From the IMG/VR virus record IMGVR_UViG_3300025671_000371, positions 1 through 28,873 of that record: 28,873 bases of DNA; one strand, written 5' to 3'. Shown piece by piece: positions 16,942 through 22,923 of this stretch. Positions within the stretch are counted from its first letter, which is position 1; every line of letters starts with the position of its first letter. Under the pieces are notes generated by a model. It made no database searches. It was not told where the DNA came from and saw only the letters and a program-made list of their open reading frames with translations. The DNA comes from a virus. The translations under genes were made by a program, and so were the position numbers.

Positions 16942-17769
16942 TTAAGCTTTAAGTTTGCGGGCTATGTCTTTGATTTTATTATCAAGCTTGGGGTTAGTCC
17001 CTGTCTTTAGTAGTTTATTCTCTATAGGTTTTTTAAAGTAGGCCAAGGTGTGAGCGATTGGTCTACGGTTATCTCTGCAATACTTGTAGTGATCGTTAAG
17101 GATATTTAAAAAGACTTCATGCGTTAGGCCTTGCGCTATCCATGAGCGCATCAACTGCTCATCTTTTAAATTGTAAGATCTTGGTTGTCCTAAAGTTTGA
17201 CCAAAGTTTTTAAACATGTTGCAAAACTTCCGGACTTCCCCGTCCGTCACACTATATATATTATTATTATATATATCGTTATTATCTCGTTTGTGTGATC
17301 CTATAGCGTCACTACCCCTGTGATCCCTAGGCGTCACACCCTCTTTATTCTCTGTGACATTCAGAGCGTCACACCCTGTTAGTTCTCTTTCCATCTCTGA
17401 CAACTCGATAAGTTCCCGAGCGTTAAGGGTTCCTCGTGCGTCGTCCTCTGTAATGATCCCCTCTTCATAGATAACTCGATAGGTTGTTGTAGGTTGATCT
17501 TTAAATTGTTTTTTAACGCGGGTAACCAGTCCAACATCTCTAAGCTTTTTTAAGTTCCTGTTTATTGTTTCTCGAGTCTTACCCAGTTCATCCGCCAGTC
17601 TTTGTTGGCTAACCCAAGTGCGGCCTATTCTGTCCGTATAGCTGCACATAACGACCAAGGTATTAAATGCTGTTTGCGGGATTTTTTGCGCAGATAACAA
17701 CTTAATAGCCCTAATCGGCACTATCGAGTATTTGCGTAAGTCCTTGTTTCTTAAGGGTTTAAATTCCAT
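16942..17769 (-). CDS. Replication initiator, lambda O-like, winged helix (275 aa)
   Basis: Residues about 31-100 form a typical winged-helix DNA-binding domain: helix 1 (AFNTLVVMCSYTD), then WVSQQRLADELGKTRETINRNLKKLRDVGLVTRV and a wing ending TTTYRVIYEE. A hydrophilic, Asn/Asp-rich linker follows (about 131-175), then a helical C-terminal domain with KDEQLMRSWIAQGLTHEVF and AYFKKPIENKLL, typical of phage initiators that recruit the host helicase or loader. In lambda O the N-terminal domain binds iterons inside its own gene; here the linker codons contain such repeats (17294-17378). The gene is read divergently from the plus-strand cluster. Initiator role inferred with fair confidence. Confidence 0.8.
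   Translation of the reverse strand: MEFKPLRNKDLRKYSIVPIRAIKLLSAQKIPQTAFNTLVVMCSYTDRIGRTWVSQQRLADELGKTRETINRNLKKLRDVGLVTRVKKQFKDQPTTTYRVIYEEGIITEDDARGTLNARELIELSEMERELTGCDALNVTENKEGVTPRDHRGSDAIGSHKRDNNDIYNNNIYSVTDGEVRKFCNMFKNFGQTLGQPRSYNLKDEQLMRSWIAQGLTHEVFLNILNDHYKYCRDNRRPIAHTLAYFKKPIENKLLKTGTNPKLDNKIKDIARKLKA
17244..17378. other. Putative replication origin: iterons plus AT-rich segment
   Basis: Inside the initiator gene, two exactly adjacent 25-bp units (17294-17318 and 17319-17343) each read TGTGATCC, four bases, GCGTCAC. A third related unit, TGTGAC-N7-GCGTCAC, lies at 17353-17378. Each unit is a dyad with GTGA and TCAC arms. A further CCGTCACAC occurs at 17244-17252, and a pure A/T tract of 24 bp (17253-17276), able to form an 8-bp hairpin, lies between it and the units. 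Iterons beside an AT-rich tract within an initiator gene is the arrangement of the lambda origin. Repeats are seen; origin function is inferred. Confidence 0.65.
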
Positions 17770-17793
17770 TGATAATAATTAGAAATAATTAGT

Positions 17794-17824
17794 TTGCATT
17801 TAATAATTAATTAGTGTTTATAAT
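17794..17824 (+). promoter_or_regulatory. Candidate promoter for the plus-strand small-gene cluster
   Basis: TTGCAT at 17794-17799 and a perfect TATAAT at 17819-17824 are separated by 19 bases, slightly long. The element lies 57 bases before the ATG at 17882, which has a GAGGG ribosome site. It overlaps the opposing candidate promoter, so the two directions could compete. AT-rich context weakens the prediction. Confidence 0.35.
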
Positions 17825-17851
17825 TAGATATCATTTTATTAATGATTGCAA
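17823..17851 (-). promoter_or_regulatory. Candidate sigma70 promoter for the initiator gene
   Basis: On the minus strand, TTGCAA (17846-17851) and TCTAAT (17823-17828) are separated by 17 bases, a good fit to a -35/-10 pair. They lie about 55 bases upstream of the initiator ATG in the 112-base divergent gap, which is extremely AT-rich, so chance matches are easy. Confidence 0.45.
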
Positions 17852-17881
17852 AAAGATAATTTATAACTAACGAGGGAAACA

Positions 17882-18088
17882 ATGAATAAATTTACATTAC
17901 CAGAAAAAGCCAAGAAAGCATTAAGACAAGGATTGACTATTAAATTCAGCGATGACTTGCCAGAAGCCGACTATAAAGCAATATGTGCTTTATGCGATGA
18001 ATACCAATCTAAACACTTTAGCGCAGTTTGGAAAGGTAAAAAGTTTTTTACTTTTCAAGGTAAAAGAGAAAGAGTAATTTTTGATTAA
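17882..18088 (+). CDS. Hypothetical small protein (68 aa)
   Basis: First gene of a plus-strand cluster of six, with ribosome site GAGGG 6 bases before ATG. The product is basic, starting MNKFTLPEKAKKALRQGLTI, with an acidic centre (FSDDLPEADYKAICALCDEY) and a basic, aromatic C-terminus (VWKGKKFFTFQGKRERVIF). It contains two Cys in the CALCDEY region but no metal-binding pair pattern. No family recognised. Placement next to the replication initiator on the opposite strand suggests an early, host-directed role, a common use of such small genes; this is inference only. Confidence 0.65.
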   Translation: MNKFTLPEKAKKALRQGLTIKFSDDLPEADYKAICALCDEYQSKHFSAVWKGKKFFTFQGKRERVIFD

Positions 18089-18104
18089 TTTAACGGAGGA
18101 AACA

Positions 18105-18431
18105 ATGACTAAACAAGAACTAAAAGAAAACAAAAAAGACTTTTTAAGTTTACTTTCAGACAAGTACACATTAAAAAGATTTATTTCTGATCTTCTTTTG
18201 TGTGGTGCATACGGTGAGGAAGAGGATCAGATCACAAAAAGAATACTAGGCGCAAGCAAACGTACAAATAAGGTTGCTCAACTATCGCAACAATTGGCAC
18301 GTGTTGAGTGTTGCGGGTTGTCTGGTCGTCATGCTATTGAAGTTTATTATTCTATGAATCAAGAGCAAAGAGACACAGCAAATAAAATAATTCAAGACGC
18401 TATTAATTGCGCATTAAACGAGGGGGAATAA
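18105..18431 (+). CDS. Hypothetical protein (108 aa)
   Basis: Start chosen at ATG 18105, which has a strong GGAGG 5 bases upstream; a TTG at 18081 in the same frame would add eight residues but lies across the previous stop. The product is helical and charged: MTKQELKENKKDFLSLLSDK, then a Gly-containing centre (LCGAYGEEEDQITKRI) and SGRHAIEVYYSMNQEQRDT. No family recognised. The segment TNKVAQLSQQLARVECCG could be a short helix-turn-helix but the match is weak. The stop overlaps the next start (TAATG), so the two are co-translated. Confidence 0.65.
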   Translation: MTKQELKENKKDFLSLLSDKYTLKRFISDLLLCGAYGEEEDQITKRILGASKRTNKVAQLSQQLARVECCGLSGRHAIEVYYSMNQEQRDTANKIIQDAINCALNEGE

Positions 18432-18574
18432 TGAAACATAAAAATAGAAACAGATATATCAATAATGAGGTAGAGCCATTATGGGTTTCTATCTTGGCCG
18501 CAATTGCTGGGTTTGCCTTATGGGTAGGCATGGCATGTTTTGCATGGTTATTATTACCAATCATAGGAGGGTAA
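18431..18574 (+). CDS. Small single-pass membrane protein (47 aa)
   Basis: A short frame fills the space between two genes, with ATG overlapping the upstream stop as TAATG and GGGGG just before it as a possible ribosome site. The first 15 residues are basic and polar (MKHKNRNRYINNEVEP). One hydrophobic segment follows (LWVSILAAIAGFALWVG, continuing through ACFAWLLLPIIGG), long enough for one or possibly two tight membrane passes. The positive N-terminus predicts N-inside orientation. Early phage membrane peptides often act in exclusion or host takeover, but nothing here shows which. The composition supports a real gene. Confidence 0.65.
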   Translation: MKHKNRNRYINNEVEPLWVSILAAIAGFALWVGMACFAWLLLPIIGG

Positions 18575-18578
18575 ATAA

Positions 18579-19001
18579 ATGAGACTAAAAGATATTTATA
18601 ATGAGCTAGAAGATCCGGCTATTGGATTCTTTACGGATTCTTTAACTTGGATTGAGCAGGATGGAAAGGAAATACTAGAGGACCACATACGTAGAGATCA
18701 GCTAAAAAATGTAAATCTCTGCCTTGATGCGCTCTCTCTTATATCTCAAGGCCATATTCCAATGAGTGCAGATAAGTACTTAGAACTTTCAACGGATATT
18801 GCTGATCGTAATATGCAGCTAGATCTTGGTGATACGTACCATAAAGAACTAATCAGGACTGATAATGGCTCGATAGAATTTACCGATAAAGGACAGGCTA
18901 TATTTGATGAGGTCTATTTACCAGATGCAGAGCAATACCTTAAGACGTTGGGTATTATTCATGCTGATACTTTTTTTAATCAATTTGAGGAGAGCGAATA
19001 A
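18579..19001 (+). CDS. Hypothetical acidic protein (140 aa)
   Basis: ATG at 18579 follows an AGGAGG site 8 bases upstream. The protein is acidic and helical, beginning MRLKDIYNELEDPAIGFFTD, and contains TWIEQDGKEILEDHIRRDQL and FTDKGQAIFDEVYLPDAEQY. The last third (LIRTDNGSIEFTDKGQAIFDE) resembles a strand-turn-helix but no family is recognised. No signal peptide or membrane segment. Its stop overlaps the start of the next gene (TAATG), so the pair is translationally coupled and may act together. An inhibitor or DNA-mimic role would suit the charge but is speculation. Confidence 0.65.
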   Translation: MRLKDIYNELEDPAIGFFTDSLTWIEQDGKEILEDHIRRDQLKNVNLCLDALSLISQGHIPMSADKYLELSTDIADRNMQLDLGDTYHKELIRTDNGSIEFTDKGQAIFDEVYLPDAEQYLKTLGIIHADTFFNQFEESE

Positions 19002-19348
19002 TGCAAGATAAAATCTATGAGGTGAACGATAAAGAGTTATTTGCTGGTAGTGGCATCATGTGGCACATGACTATTGATCCAAATGAGGATGATCAACACT
19101 TTCCAAATGATCCCATCGTAAGGTTTTATGACACTAGCTCTGAAAACTTTTATAACCCGAAAGAAGGAAAGTATTTAGGGCAATTTGTATCAAGTTATTA
19201 TCTTAGTACCTTACTAGAAAGCCAAGGCAATCATGCAAATACTGGATTATGTTTACATGGTGGCGTTGAATCTTGGTTCATTTCAAGTTCAGGAATGGAA
19301 ATTGTTTATAAACATTTGGAAAATTACAACAAAGGAGGAAAAAAATGA
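19001..19348 (+). CDS. Hypothetical protein (115 aa)
   Basis: The ATG overlaps the preceding stop and GAGAG lies 6 bases upstream. The product is acidic and aromatic-rich with GIMWHMTIDPNEDDQHFPND, then VRFYDTSSENFYNPKEGKYL and a Gly/His-containing segment (GNHANTGLCLHGGVESWFIS). The pattern suggests a compact mixed alpha-beta domain. No catalytic motif or family recognised. It is followed by an overlapping gene (ATGA, 4 bases). Together with its neighbour upstream it looks like a pair of co-expressed early proteins of unknown function. Confidence 0.65.
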   Translation: MQDKIYEVNDKELFAGSGIMWHMTIDPNEDDQHFPNDPIVRFYDTSSENFYNPKEGKYLGQFVSSYYLSTLLESQGNHANTGLCLHGGVESWFISSSGMEIVYKHLENYNKGGKK

Positions 19349-19563
19349 AAGATCAAATTTATAATGCTTTTGTAGTGGCGCTCTCTTTATCGATAACTGC
19401 ACCGAATGAAGAATTAGGGCGGGAAATGTTATCTGCGGCTGAAGATATCGGGGCATCTTTAACCGAAGCAAAAGTTAATAAAGCCAAGAAGATCATTACA
19501 AAGGCTATTGAATCTGGCAAATTGCATGATTTAATTGCTGAAAAAGGATTATTATTAAATTAA
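19345..19563 (+). CDS. Small conserved-type phage protein (72 aa)
   Basis: Last gene of the plus-strand cluster; its ATG overlaps the previous stop as ATGA and has AAAGGAGG upstream. The sequence FVVALSLSITAPNEELGREMLSAAEDIGASL followed by a Lys-rich helix (read in two pieces) resembles small phage proteins with ALALSLSVTAP near the start that I have seen across aquatic phages; their function is unknown. It is all alpha-helical with no membrane segment despite the Leu/Ser-rich stretch. An intrinsic terminator begins about 20 bases after its stop. Confidence 0.7.
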   Translation: MKDQIYNAFVVALSLSITAPNEELGREMLSAAEDIGASLTEAKVNKAKKIITKAIESGKLHDLIAEKGLLLN

Positions 19564-19582
19564 ACTAGAACATTCCCCCGTT

Positions 19583-19633
19583 GCCTATTCTATATAGGCC
19601 TTAGCCCCGCCCTAAAAAGCGGGGCATTTTTTT
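19583..19633 (+). terminator. Intrinsic terminator of the plus-strand small-gene cluster
   Basis: A 7-bp G/C stem (GCCCCGC at 19604-19610, GCGGGGC at 19619-19625, loop of 8) is followed by A and seven T on the plus strand, a textbook intrinsic terminator. A second hairpin (GCCTAT/ATAGGC, 19583-19599) lies just before it. The stem overlaps the last codons of the convergent RusA gene; on the minus strand no T-run follows it. Confidence 0.9.
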
Positions 19634-20019
19634 ATCTCAATCTCAATAAAATTTTTATCTGCGTATCTCTTTGATGCTCTGATCTTTTGCACGAGTGTAT
19701 CATCTATAAAACAAATCCCGTTTAAGGCATCTAATAGGCTCTTTAAGAGGTTATCTAGGTCAGCCTTGGGTAGGACTACACCATTCAAACAATCGTCTCT
19801 TTTTGATTGGTTGTAACTTTTGGGTACTTGAAAATAAAAATTGGCGTTAACTTGTACAGGCGTGGTGAAGCAATCACCTTTTGATACGTTATCTTGAGCG
19901 ACAGTCTTTATGAACTTCTCATAATCTTTGGTACGTTTCGGAGTATATGAATGACCCGAACGGGTGAAACGTGGGCGGCCTTTTGGAATAGGTAACGTCT
20001 CTATGTAAAGGTGAATCAA
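19612..20019 (-). CDS. rusA: RusA-family Holliday junction resolvase (135 aa)
   Basis: Structure-specific endonuclease that cuts four-way junctions formed during recombination and replication, helping resolve branched DNA before packaging. The RusA signature is clear: PIPKGRPRFTRSG near the N-terminus, and PKADLDNLLKSLLDALNG followed by FIDDTLV, giving the metal-binding Asp residues 87, 89 and 106 or 107. Length is close to E. coli RusA (120). It forms an operon with the small DNA-binding protein upstream (ATGA overlap). The end of its coding region doubles as the stem of the convergent plus-strand terminator. Confidence 0.92.
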   Translation of the reverse strand: MIHLYIETLPIPKGRPRFTRSGHSYTPKRTKDYEKFIKTVAQDNVSKGDCFTTPVQVNANFYFQVPKSYNQSKRDDCLNGVVLPKADLDNLLKSLLDALNGICFIDDTLVQKIRASKRYADKNFIEIEIKKCPAF

Positions 20020-20219
20020 TGGTGTCTATTAATCCAAGTACTTAAAGATTCTTTAGTCTCAGATGGTGTACCGTTAATGGCCTGATCCAAGAGTGAAGCA
20101 ACGAGTAAAGCGTTGCTGACACCTCTGGTCTTGGCCAGGTCTTGTACTTGATCCTTTAGAACTTTAGGTAACCTAATAAATAGCGGTTCTAAATTTTCTG
20201 CATTTTGTTTCTTATTCAT
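20016..20219 (-). CDS. Ribbon-helix-helix-like DNA-binding protein (67 aa)
   Basis: The segment LEPLFIRLPKVLKDQVQDLA shows the strand (LFIRLP) followed by two helices (VLKDQVQDLAKT and SNALLVASLLDQAIN), the Arc/MetJ ribbon-helix-helix plan. It probably binds DNA as a dimer and may repress one or both of the promoters in the adjacent 64-base divergent gap, since it is the first gene of the rusA operon. No strong ribosome site is visible at the ATG (20219). Stop overlaps the rusA start. The target is inferred. Confidence 0.7.
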   Translation of the reverse strand: MNKKQNAENLEPLFIRLPKVLKDQVQDLAKTRGVSNALLVASLLDQAINGTPSETKESLSTWINRHH

Positions 20220-20220
20220 G

Positions 20221-20248
20221 TTGCAATGATATCAGATATAGATATACT
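20221..20248 (+). promoter_or_regulatory. Candidate sigma70 promoter for the recombination operon
   Basis: TTGCAA (20221-20226) and TATACT (20243-20248) are separated by 16 bases, about 35 bases before the ATG at 20284, whose ribosome site is AAGGAGG. The element starts right at the divergent ATG of the ribbon-helix-helix gene, so that protein could regulate it. GATATCAGATATAGATATAC inside it is repetitive and may contain an operator. Confidence 0.5.
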
Positions 20249-20283
20249 AATGGTGTTATAAATAATTTATAAGGAGGATATTT

Positions 20284-20499
20284 ATGACATACTTAAACGA
20301 TCTTAACCGAGACTATTGGATGGACGATGATGCAGACAACGATGATGCGCAAAGTCTGTCAGAGTTCTGTAGGCAAATACAACATCAGGAGATTTGCGAA
20401 CATGATTTGAAAGTTGCAATTGATTCTGTATTGTCTACGGGTTGTTCGAAAGGTAGATGCTCAATATTATGTGAAACATTTATCAAGGAGTGGAAATGA
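20284..20499 (+). CDS. Hypothetical acidic protein (71 aa)
   Basis: First gene of the long plus-strand recombination operon, with a strong AAGGAGG site 7 to 8 bases before ATG. The N-terminal part is strongly acidic (DYWMDDDADNDDAQSLSEF), and the rest is helical with four Cys (two in GCSKGRCSILC), which could be a small metal site but does not match a known zinc pattern. No family recognised. The stop overlaps the next gene's ATG (ATGA), so the two are coupled. Its acidic head suggests protein or DNA-mimic interactions, as inference only. Confidence 0.65.
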   Translation: MTYLNDLNRDYWMDDDADNDDAQSLSEFCRQIQHQEICEHDLKVAIDSVLSTGCSKGRCSILCETFIKEWK

Positions 20500-20780
20500 T
20501 AGACACAAGAGCAGAAGCGCATGAGAAAGCAAGAACCTTTTGTAAGCGACTTAAGAATGACATACGTTTATCACTTGTTGCTAAAACACAAACGGGTTCT
20601 GAGTTAGCTGAAAGGTTAGGTGTCGATGTCTTATCAATCAGACCAAGACTGACCGAGATGTATAAGGACAAAGAGATATACGTTATCGGTACACGAAAGA
20701 ATAGAAAGGGTGGCAATGAACGAGTGTTCAGAATGACCAGCACTTTCTATGAGGATTGGTACGACAATGAAACCGTTTAA
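20496..20780 (+). CDS. Winged-helix protein (94 aa)
   Basis: Start chosen at ATG 20496, which overlaps the upstream stop and has AAGGAG 5 bases before it; a GTG six bases earlier is less likely. The centre (TGSELAERLGVDVLSIRPRLTE) is a clear helix-turn-helix, followed by a wing with YVIGTRKNRKGGNERVFRM. This small winged-helix type is common in phage early regions, where it may regulate transcription or help replication. Located directly before the exonuclease and annealing genes. Exact role unknown. Confidence 0.75.
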   Translation: MIDTRAEAHEKARTFCKRLKNDIRLSLVAKTQTGSELAERLGVDVLSIRPRLTEMYKDKEIYVIGTRKNRKGGNERVFRMTSTFYEDWYDNETV

Positions 20781-20859
20781 CGTTAGTGAGATCAACAATC
20801 GTTGTCAGGTTGTCGATCATCTTGCATTTAATATGGATAAAATTTTTAAGGAGGAATCC

Positions 20860-21534
20860 ATGACAGAAATATTAGGAACAAACAGTACGTGGCATTACAT
20901 GGAACAGCGCACAGCAGAATGGTATCTGATGCGTAAGGGTGTATTTACCGGGAGTAGCATTGGTAATTTTGTAAGACCAAACGGTAAGCCATACACTGAA
21001 GCGGCCAAAGAAAATTATTACAACACTGTCCTTGCTGGACTAAGGCAAAGTGAAAGTAGATTTTTAGAACAAGCCTTTGATTCTCAGGAAAGGATCTCTG
21101 CCCCTATGAAACGTGGCACAGATTTAGAACCTGAAGCCTTACAAAAGTATATGCAAATGACAGATTATAATGTTGAAGCAGTAGGGTTTATTAAACACAA
21201 TGATTACCCTATTGGTTGTAGCCCAGATGGTGTCATTGAAAGCGAACACAAAGGCGTTGAGATCAAGGTGCCACTTAACTATAACCATACCAGGGTATGG
21301 AAAACCAGAGAGGTACCTGAGAAATACTATGGCCAACTGCAAATGTGTATGTGGCTAACAGGTTACAAGCAATGGGATTTCTTTAGCTATTGCGAACCTG
21401 AAGATAACCAACCCTCAGTTATTATTACTGTTGCCTATGATGAGGAGTGGGTTAAAGGAATGTTAAACAGAGTCATACCAATCTGCCATGAACTATTTAT
21501 AGATTCAGCAGACATGGACGATCAATTAGTTTAG
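20860..21534 (+). CDS. YqaJ-family recombination exonuclease (224 aa)
   Basis: A lambda-Exo-like 5'-3' nuclease producing single-stranded tails for annealing. The family motifs are present: EWYLMRKGVFTGSSIG near residues 20-34, RGTDLEPEAL (Glu about 90), GCSPDGVIESEHKGVEIKVP (Asp about 123, Glu 134, Lys 136) and YYGQLQMCMWL (Gln about 159). The ATG at 20860 has AAGGAGG 5 bases upstream; an ATG at 20767 would add 31 residues and overlap the previous gene without a good site. The neighbour downstream is an ERF annealing protein, forming a Red-like pair. Confidence 0.92.
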   Translation: MTEILGTNSTWHYMEQRTAEWYLMRKGVFTGSSIGNFVRPNGKPYTEAAKENYYNTVLAGLRQSESRFLEQAFDSQERISAPMKRGTDLEPEALQKYMQMTDYNVEAVGFIKHNDYPIGCSPDGVIESEHKGVEIKVPLNYNHTRVWKTREVPEKYYGQLQMCMWLTGYKQWDFFSYCEPEDNQPSVIITVAYDEEWVKGMLNRVIPICHELFIDSADMDDQLV

Positions 21535-21542
21535 GAGGAAAA

Positions 21543-22040
21543 ATGACTGAAGATAAAACAAGAGCGTTTCGAAAAGAACCATTGGAAAAACAAGAAGCCA
21601 ACCAAGGAGAATATATTGATCCTAAATTGGCACAAGCATTGCTAGAAGCACAAAAGAAAATAACTCATGCTGTAAAGAATGCAGAGAATCCACATTTTAA
21701 AAGTGCATATGCAACGTTAGAAGCTACCATTGAAGCAGTCAAGAAACCCTTAAATAATAATGGTATTACTTTTTTGCAAGTGCCTTACCACGTTCCAGGG
21801 TACCAATGTGTTGAGACTGTATTCATACTTGCAGAGAATGGTGCGGTATTTAGAGCAGGTAAAACTTCTGTTGCTTGTAAGGATCAGACTCCCCAATCTT
21901 ATGGTAGTTCATTAACGTATGCCAGAAGATACTCCTTAGGTACATCATGCGTACTTAAGACAGAAAAGGATGATGATGCAAACAAAGCACAATCTTCTAA
22001 TAACACAACCAGGCCATCTGATAATAAGGGGCTTATGTAA
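21543..22040 (+). CDS. erf: ERF-family single-strand annealing protein (165 aa)
   Basis: Annealing recombinase that pairs complementary single strands, partner of the exonuclease encoded 8 bases upstream. The Erf motifs are NPHFKSAYATLEATIEAV (about residues 49-66), NNGITFLQVP, and SYGSSLTYARRYSLGTSC (119-136), followed by KTEKDDDANKAQ, the acidic end typical of the family. Length is slightly short compared with P22 Erf (204), mainly by loss of the C-terminal region. AGGAGG lies close before ATG. Together with YqaJ and RusA it gives a full recombination and branch-resolution set. Confidence 0.93.
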   Translation: MTEDKTRAFRKEPLEKQEANQGEYIDPKLAQALLEAQKKITHAVKNAENPHFKSAYATLEATIEAVKKPLNNNGITFLQVPYHVPGYQCVETVFILAENGAVFRAGKTSVACKDQTPQSYGSSLTYARRYSLGTSCVLKTEKDDDANKAQSSNNTTRPSDNKGLM

Positions 22041-22258
22041 TGGACAGTTATTACAGAAGGACCGGTGAGAAACATATAGATAAGGTTTATAAATTCATTC
22101 AAGAATACCAAAAGAAATATGTGATCACCCCAACCCAAGAAATTATTGGCAATAAGTTTGGTTTGAGCCAAAGCAATGTGACTATTGTTTTGCGCAGCCT
22201 GGAAAGACAGGAAAAAATCAAAAGAGGTGGAGGTAATTATGCCATCAAGATACGTTAA
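22040..22258 (+). CDS. LexA-like winged-helix protein, copy 1 (72 aa)
   Basis: The start overlaps the erf stop (TAATG). The sequence KVYKFIQEYQKKYVITPTQE, then IGNKFGLSQSNVTIVLRSLE and KIKRGGGNYAIK, has the three-helix plus wing layout of the LexA N-terminal DNA-binding domain, without any C-terminal protease or dimer domain. The next gene encodes a paralogue with the same layout and the same GGGNY wing, so the pair arose by duplication. Possible roles are a small repressor or a modulator of an SOS-type or phage operator; none can be shown from the sequence. Confidence 0.75.
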   Translation: MDSYYRRTGEKHIDKVYKFIQEYQKKYVITPTQEIIGNKFGLSQSNVTIVLRSLERQEKIKRGGGNYAIKIR

Positions 22259-22445
22259 GGAAGATCATATTACCAAAGCTGTTGTAGTGATTAGTGATTA
22301 TCAAAAAGAAAACTTAATCACACCCACCAGGGATATCTTAGCGCAGGAATTAAATCTATCTCCATCTCACATTACACAACTCTTAAAGATTTTGGAGGAG
22401 AGAGGATTTATAGTTCGAGGTGGTGGCAATTATGTCATACGATAA
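22239..22445 (+). CDS. LexA-like winged-helix protein, copy 2 (68 aa)
   Basis: Start chosen at ATG 22239 with GGAGG 6 bases upstream, overlapping the end of copy 1 by 20 bases. The product has AVVVISDYQKENLITPTRDI, LAQELNLSPSHITQLLKILE and GFIVRGGGNYVIR, aligning along its whole length with copy 1 and with LexA N-terminal domains (the TPT-R-I, L-S--HI recognition helix and glycine wing). Recognition-helix residues differ between the copies (SQSNVTIVLR versus SPSHITQLLK), so they may bind different sites or form a heterodimer. The ribosome site lies inside the codons for the GGGNY wing of copy 1. Confidence 0.75.
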   Translation: MPSRYVKEDHITKAVVVISDYQKENLITPTRDILAQELNLSPSHITQLLKILEERGFIVRGGGNYVIR

Positions 22446-22506
22446 GGACTTGATTTTATAAGGTATTTTAGTAATATGATATCTGAGGTAATAACAAGAG
22501 GTGGAT

Positions 22507-22923
22507 ATGACCACTATTGTTTGGCACCAGGAAGGGATACTAGCCACTGATCGTATGGCGGTCAGCGATGGCATAGCGTCGAAGTGTCAAAAGTTATTTA
22601 CCTTAGACCATTACGCTATTGCAGTATCAGGGACACTTAGTTGTGGCCCAGCGTTTGTCCGTTGGTTTAATCATTTAACCGGGGACTGTCCGCTTGATGA
22701 TGATACGATAGTTTATGTAATGGATCTCAACACCGGGCAGTGTGATGAGTTTGATTCAAATGGAGTTGGTATATCTTTGAACCCACCATTTGCCAGCTCT
22801 GGAACAGGCTCAGGCATTGCCCTCGGTGTCCTGGAAATGGGTGGTACCCCACAGCAAGCCATAGAAATAGCCAGTAAGTACGATGTTAATACTGGATTGG
22901 GGGTAGACCTGGTAAAGATATGA
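22507..22923 (+). CDS. HslV/proteasome-beta-like Ntn hydrolase (138 aa)
   Basis: After Met the protein starts TTIVWHQEGILATDRMAVSD, matching the HslV and proteasome beta N-terminus TTIV...AADG. Thr2 would become the N-terminal nucleophile, Asp15 corresponds to HslV Asp17, and Lys29 (in KCQKLF) to Lys33. The later SSGTGSGIALGVLEMGGTPQQAIEIA matches the GSGG...A...A helix region. ATG 22507 is chosen because it places Thr directly after Met and has AGAGG 5 bases upstream. At 138 residues it is shorter than E. coli HslV (176). No HslU-like ATPase gene is in the window. A phage self-compartmentalised protease is inferred. Confidence 0.8.
   Translation: MTTIVWHQEGILATDRMAVSDGIASKCQKLFTLDHYAIAVSGTLSCGPAFVRWFNHLTGDCPLDDDTIVYVMDLNTGQCDEFDSNGVGISLNPPFASSGTGSGIALGVLEMGGTPQQAIEIASKYDVNTGLGVDLVKI

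Noticed and set aside
20767-20859. N-terminal extension of the exonuclease from an upstream ATG
   Set aside because: No close ribosome site, overlaps the previous gene, and the internal ATG at 20860 has a strong AAGGAGG.
22450-22480. Promoter upstream of the Ntn hydrolase gene (TTGATT with TAATAT or TATGAT)
   Set aside because: Spacing and -10 choice ambiguous in an A/T-rich gap; not strong enough to list as a feature.
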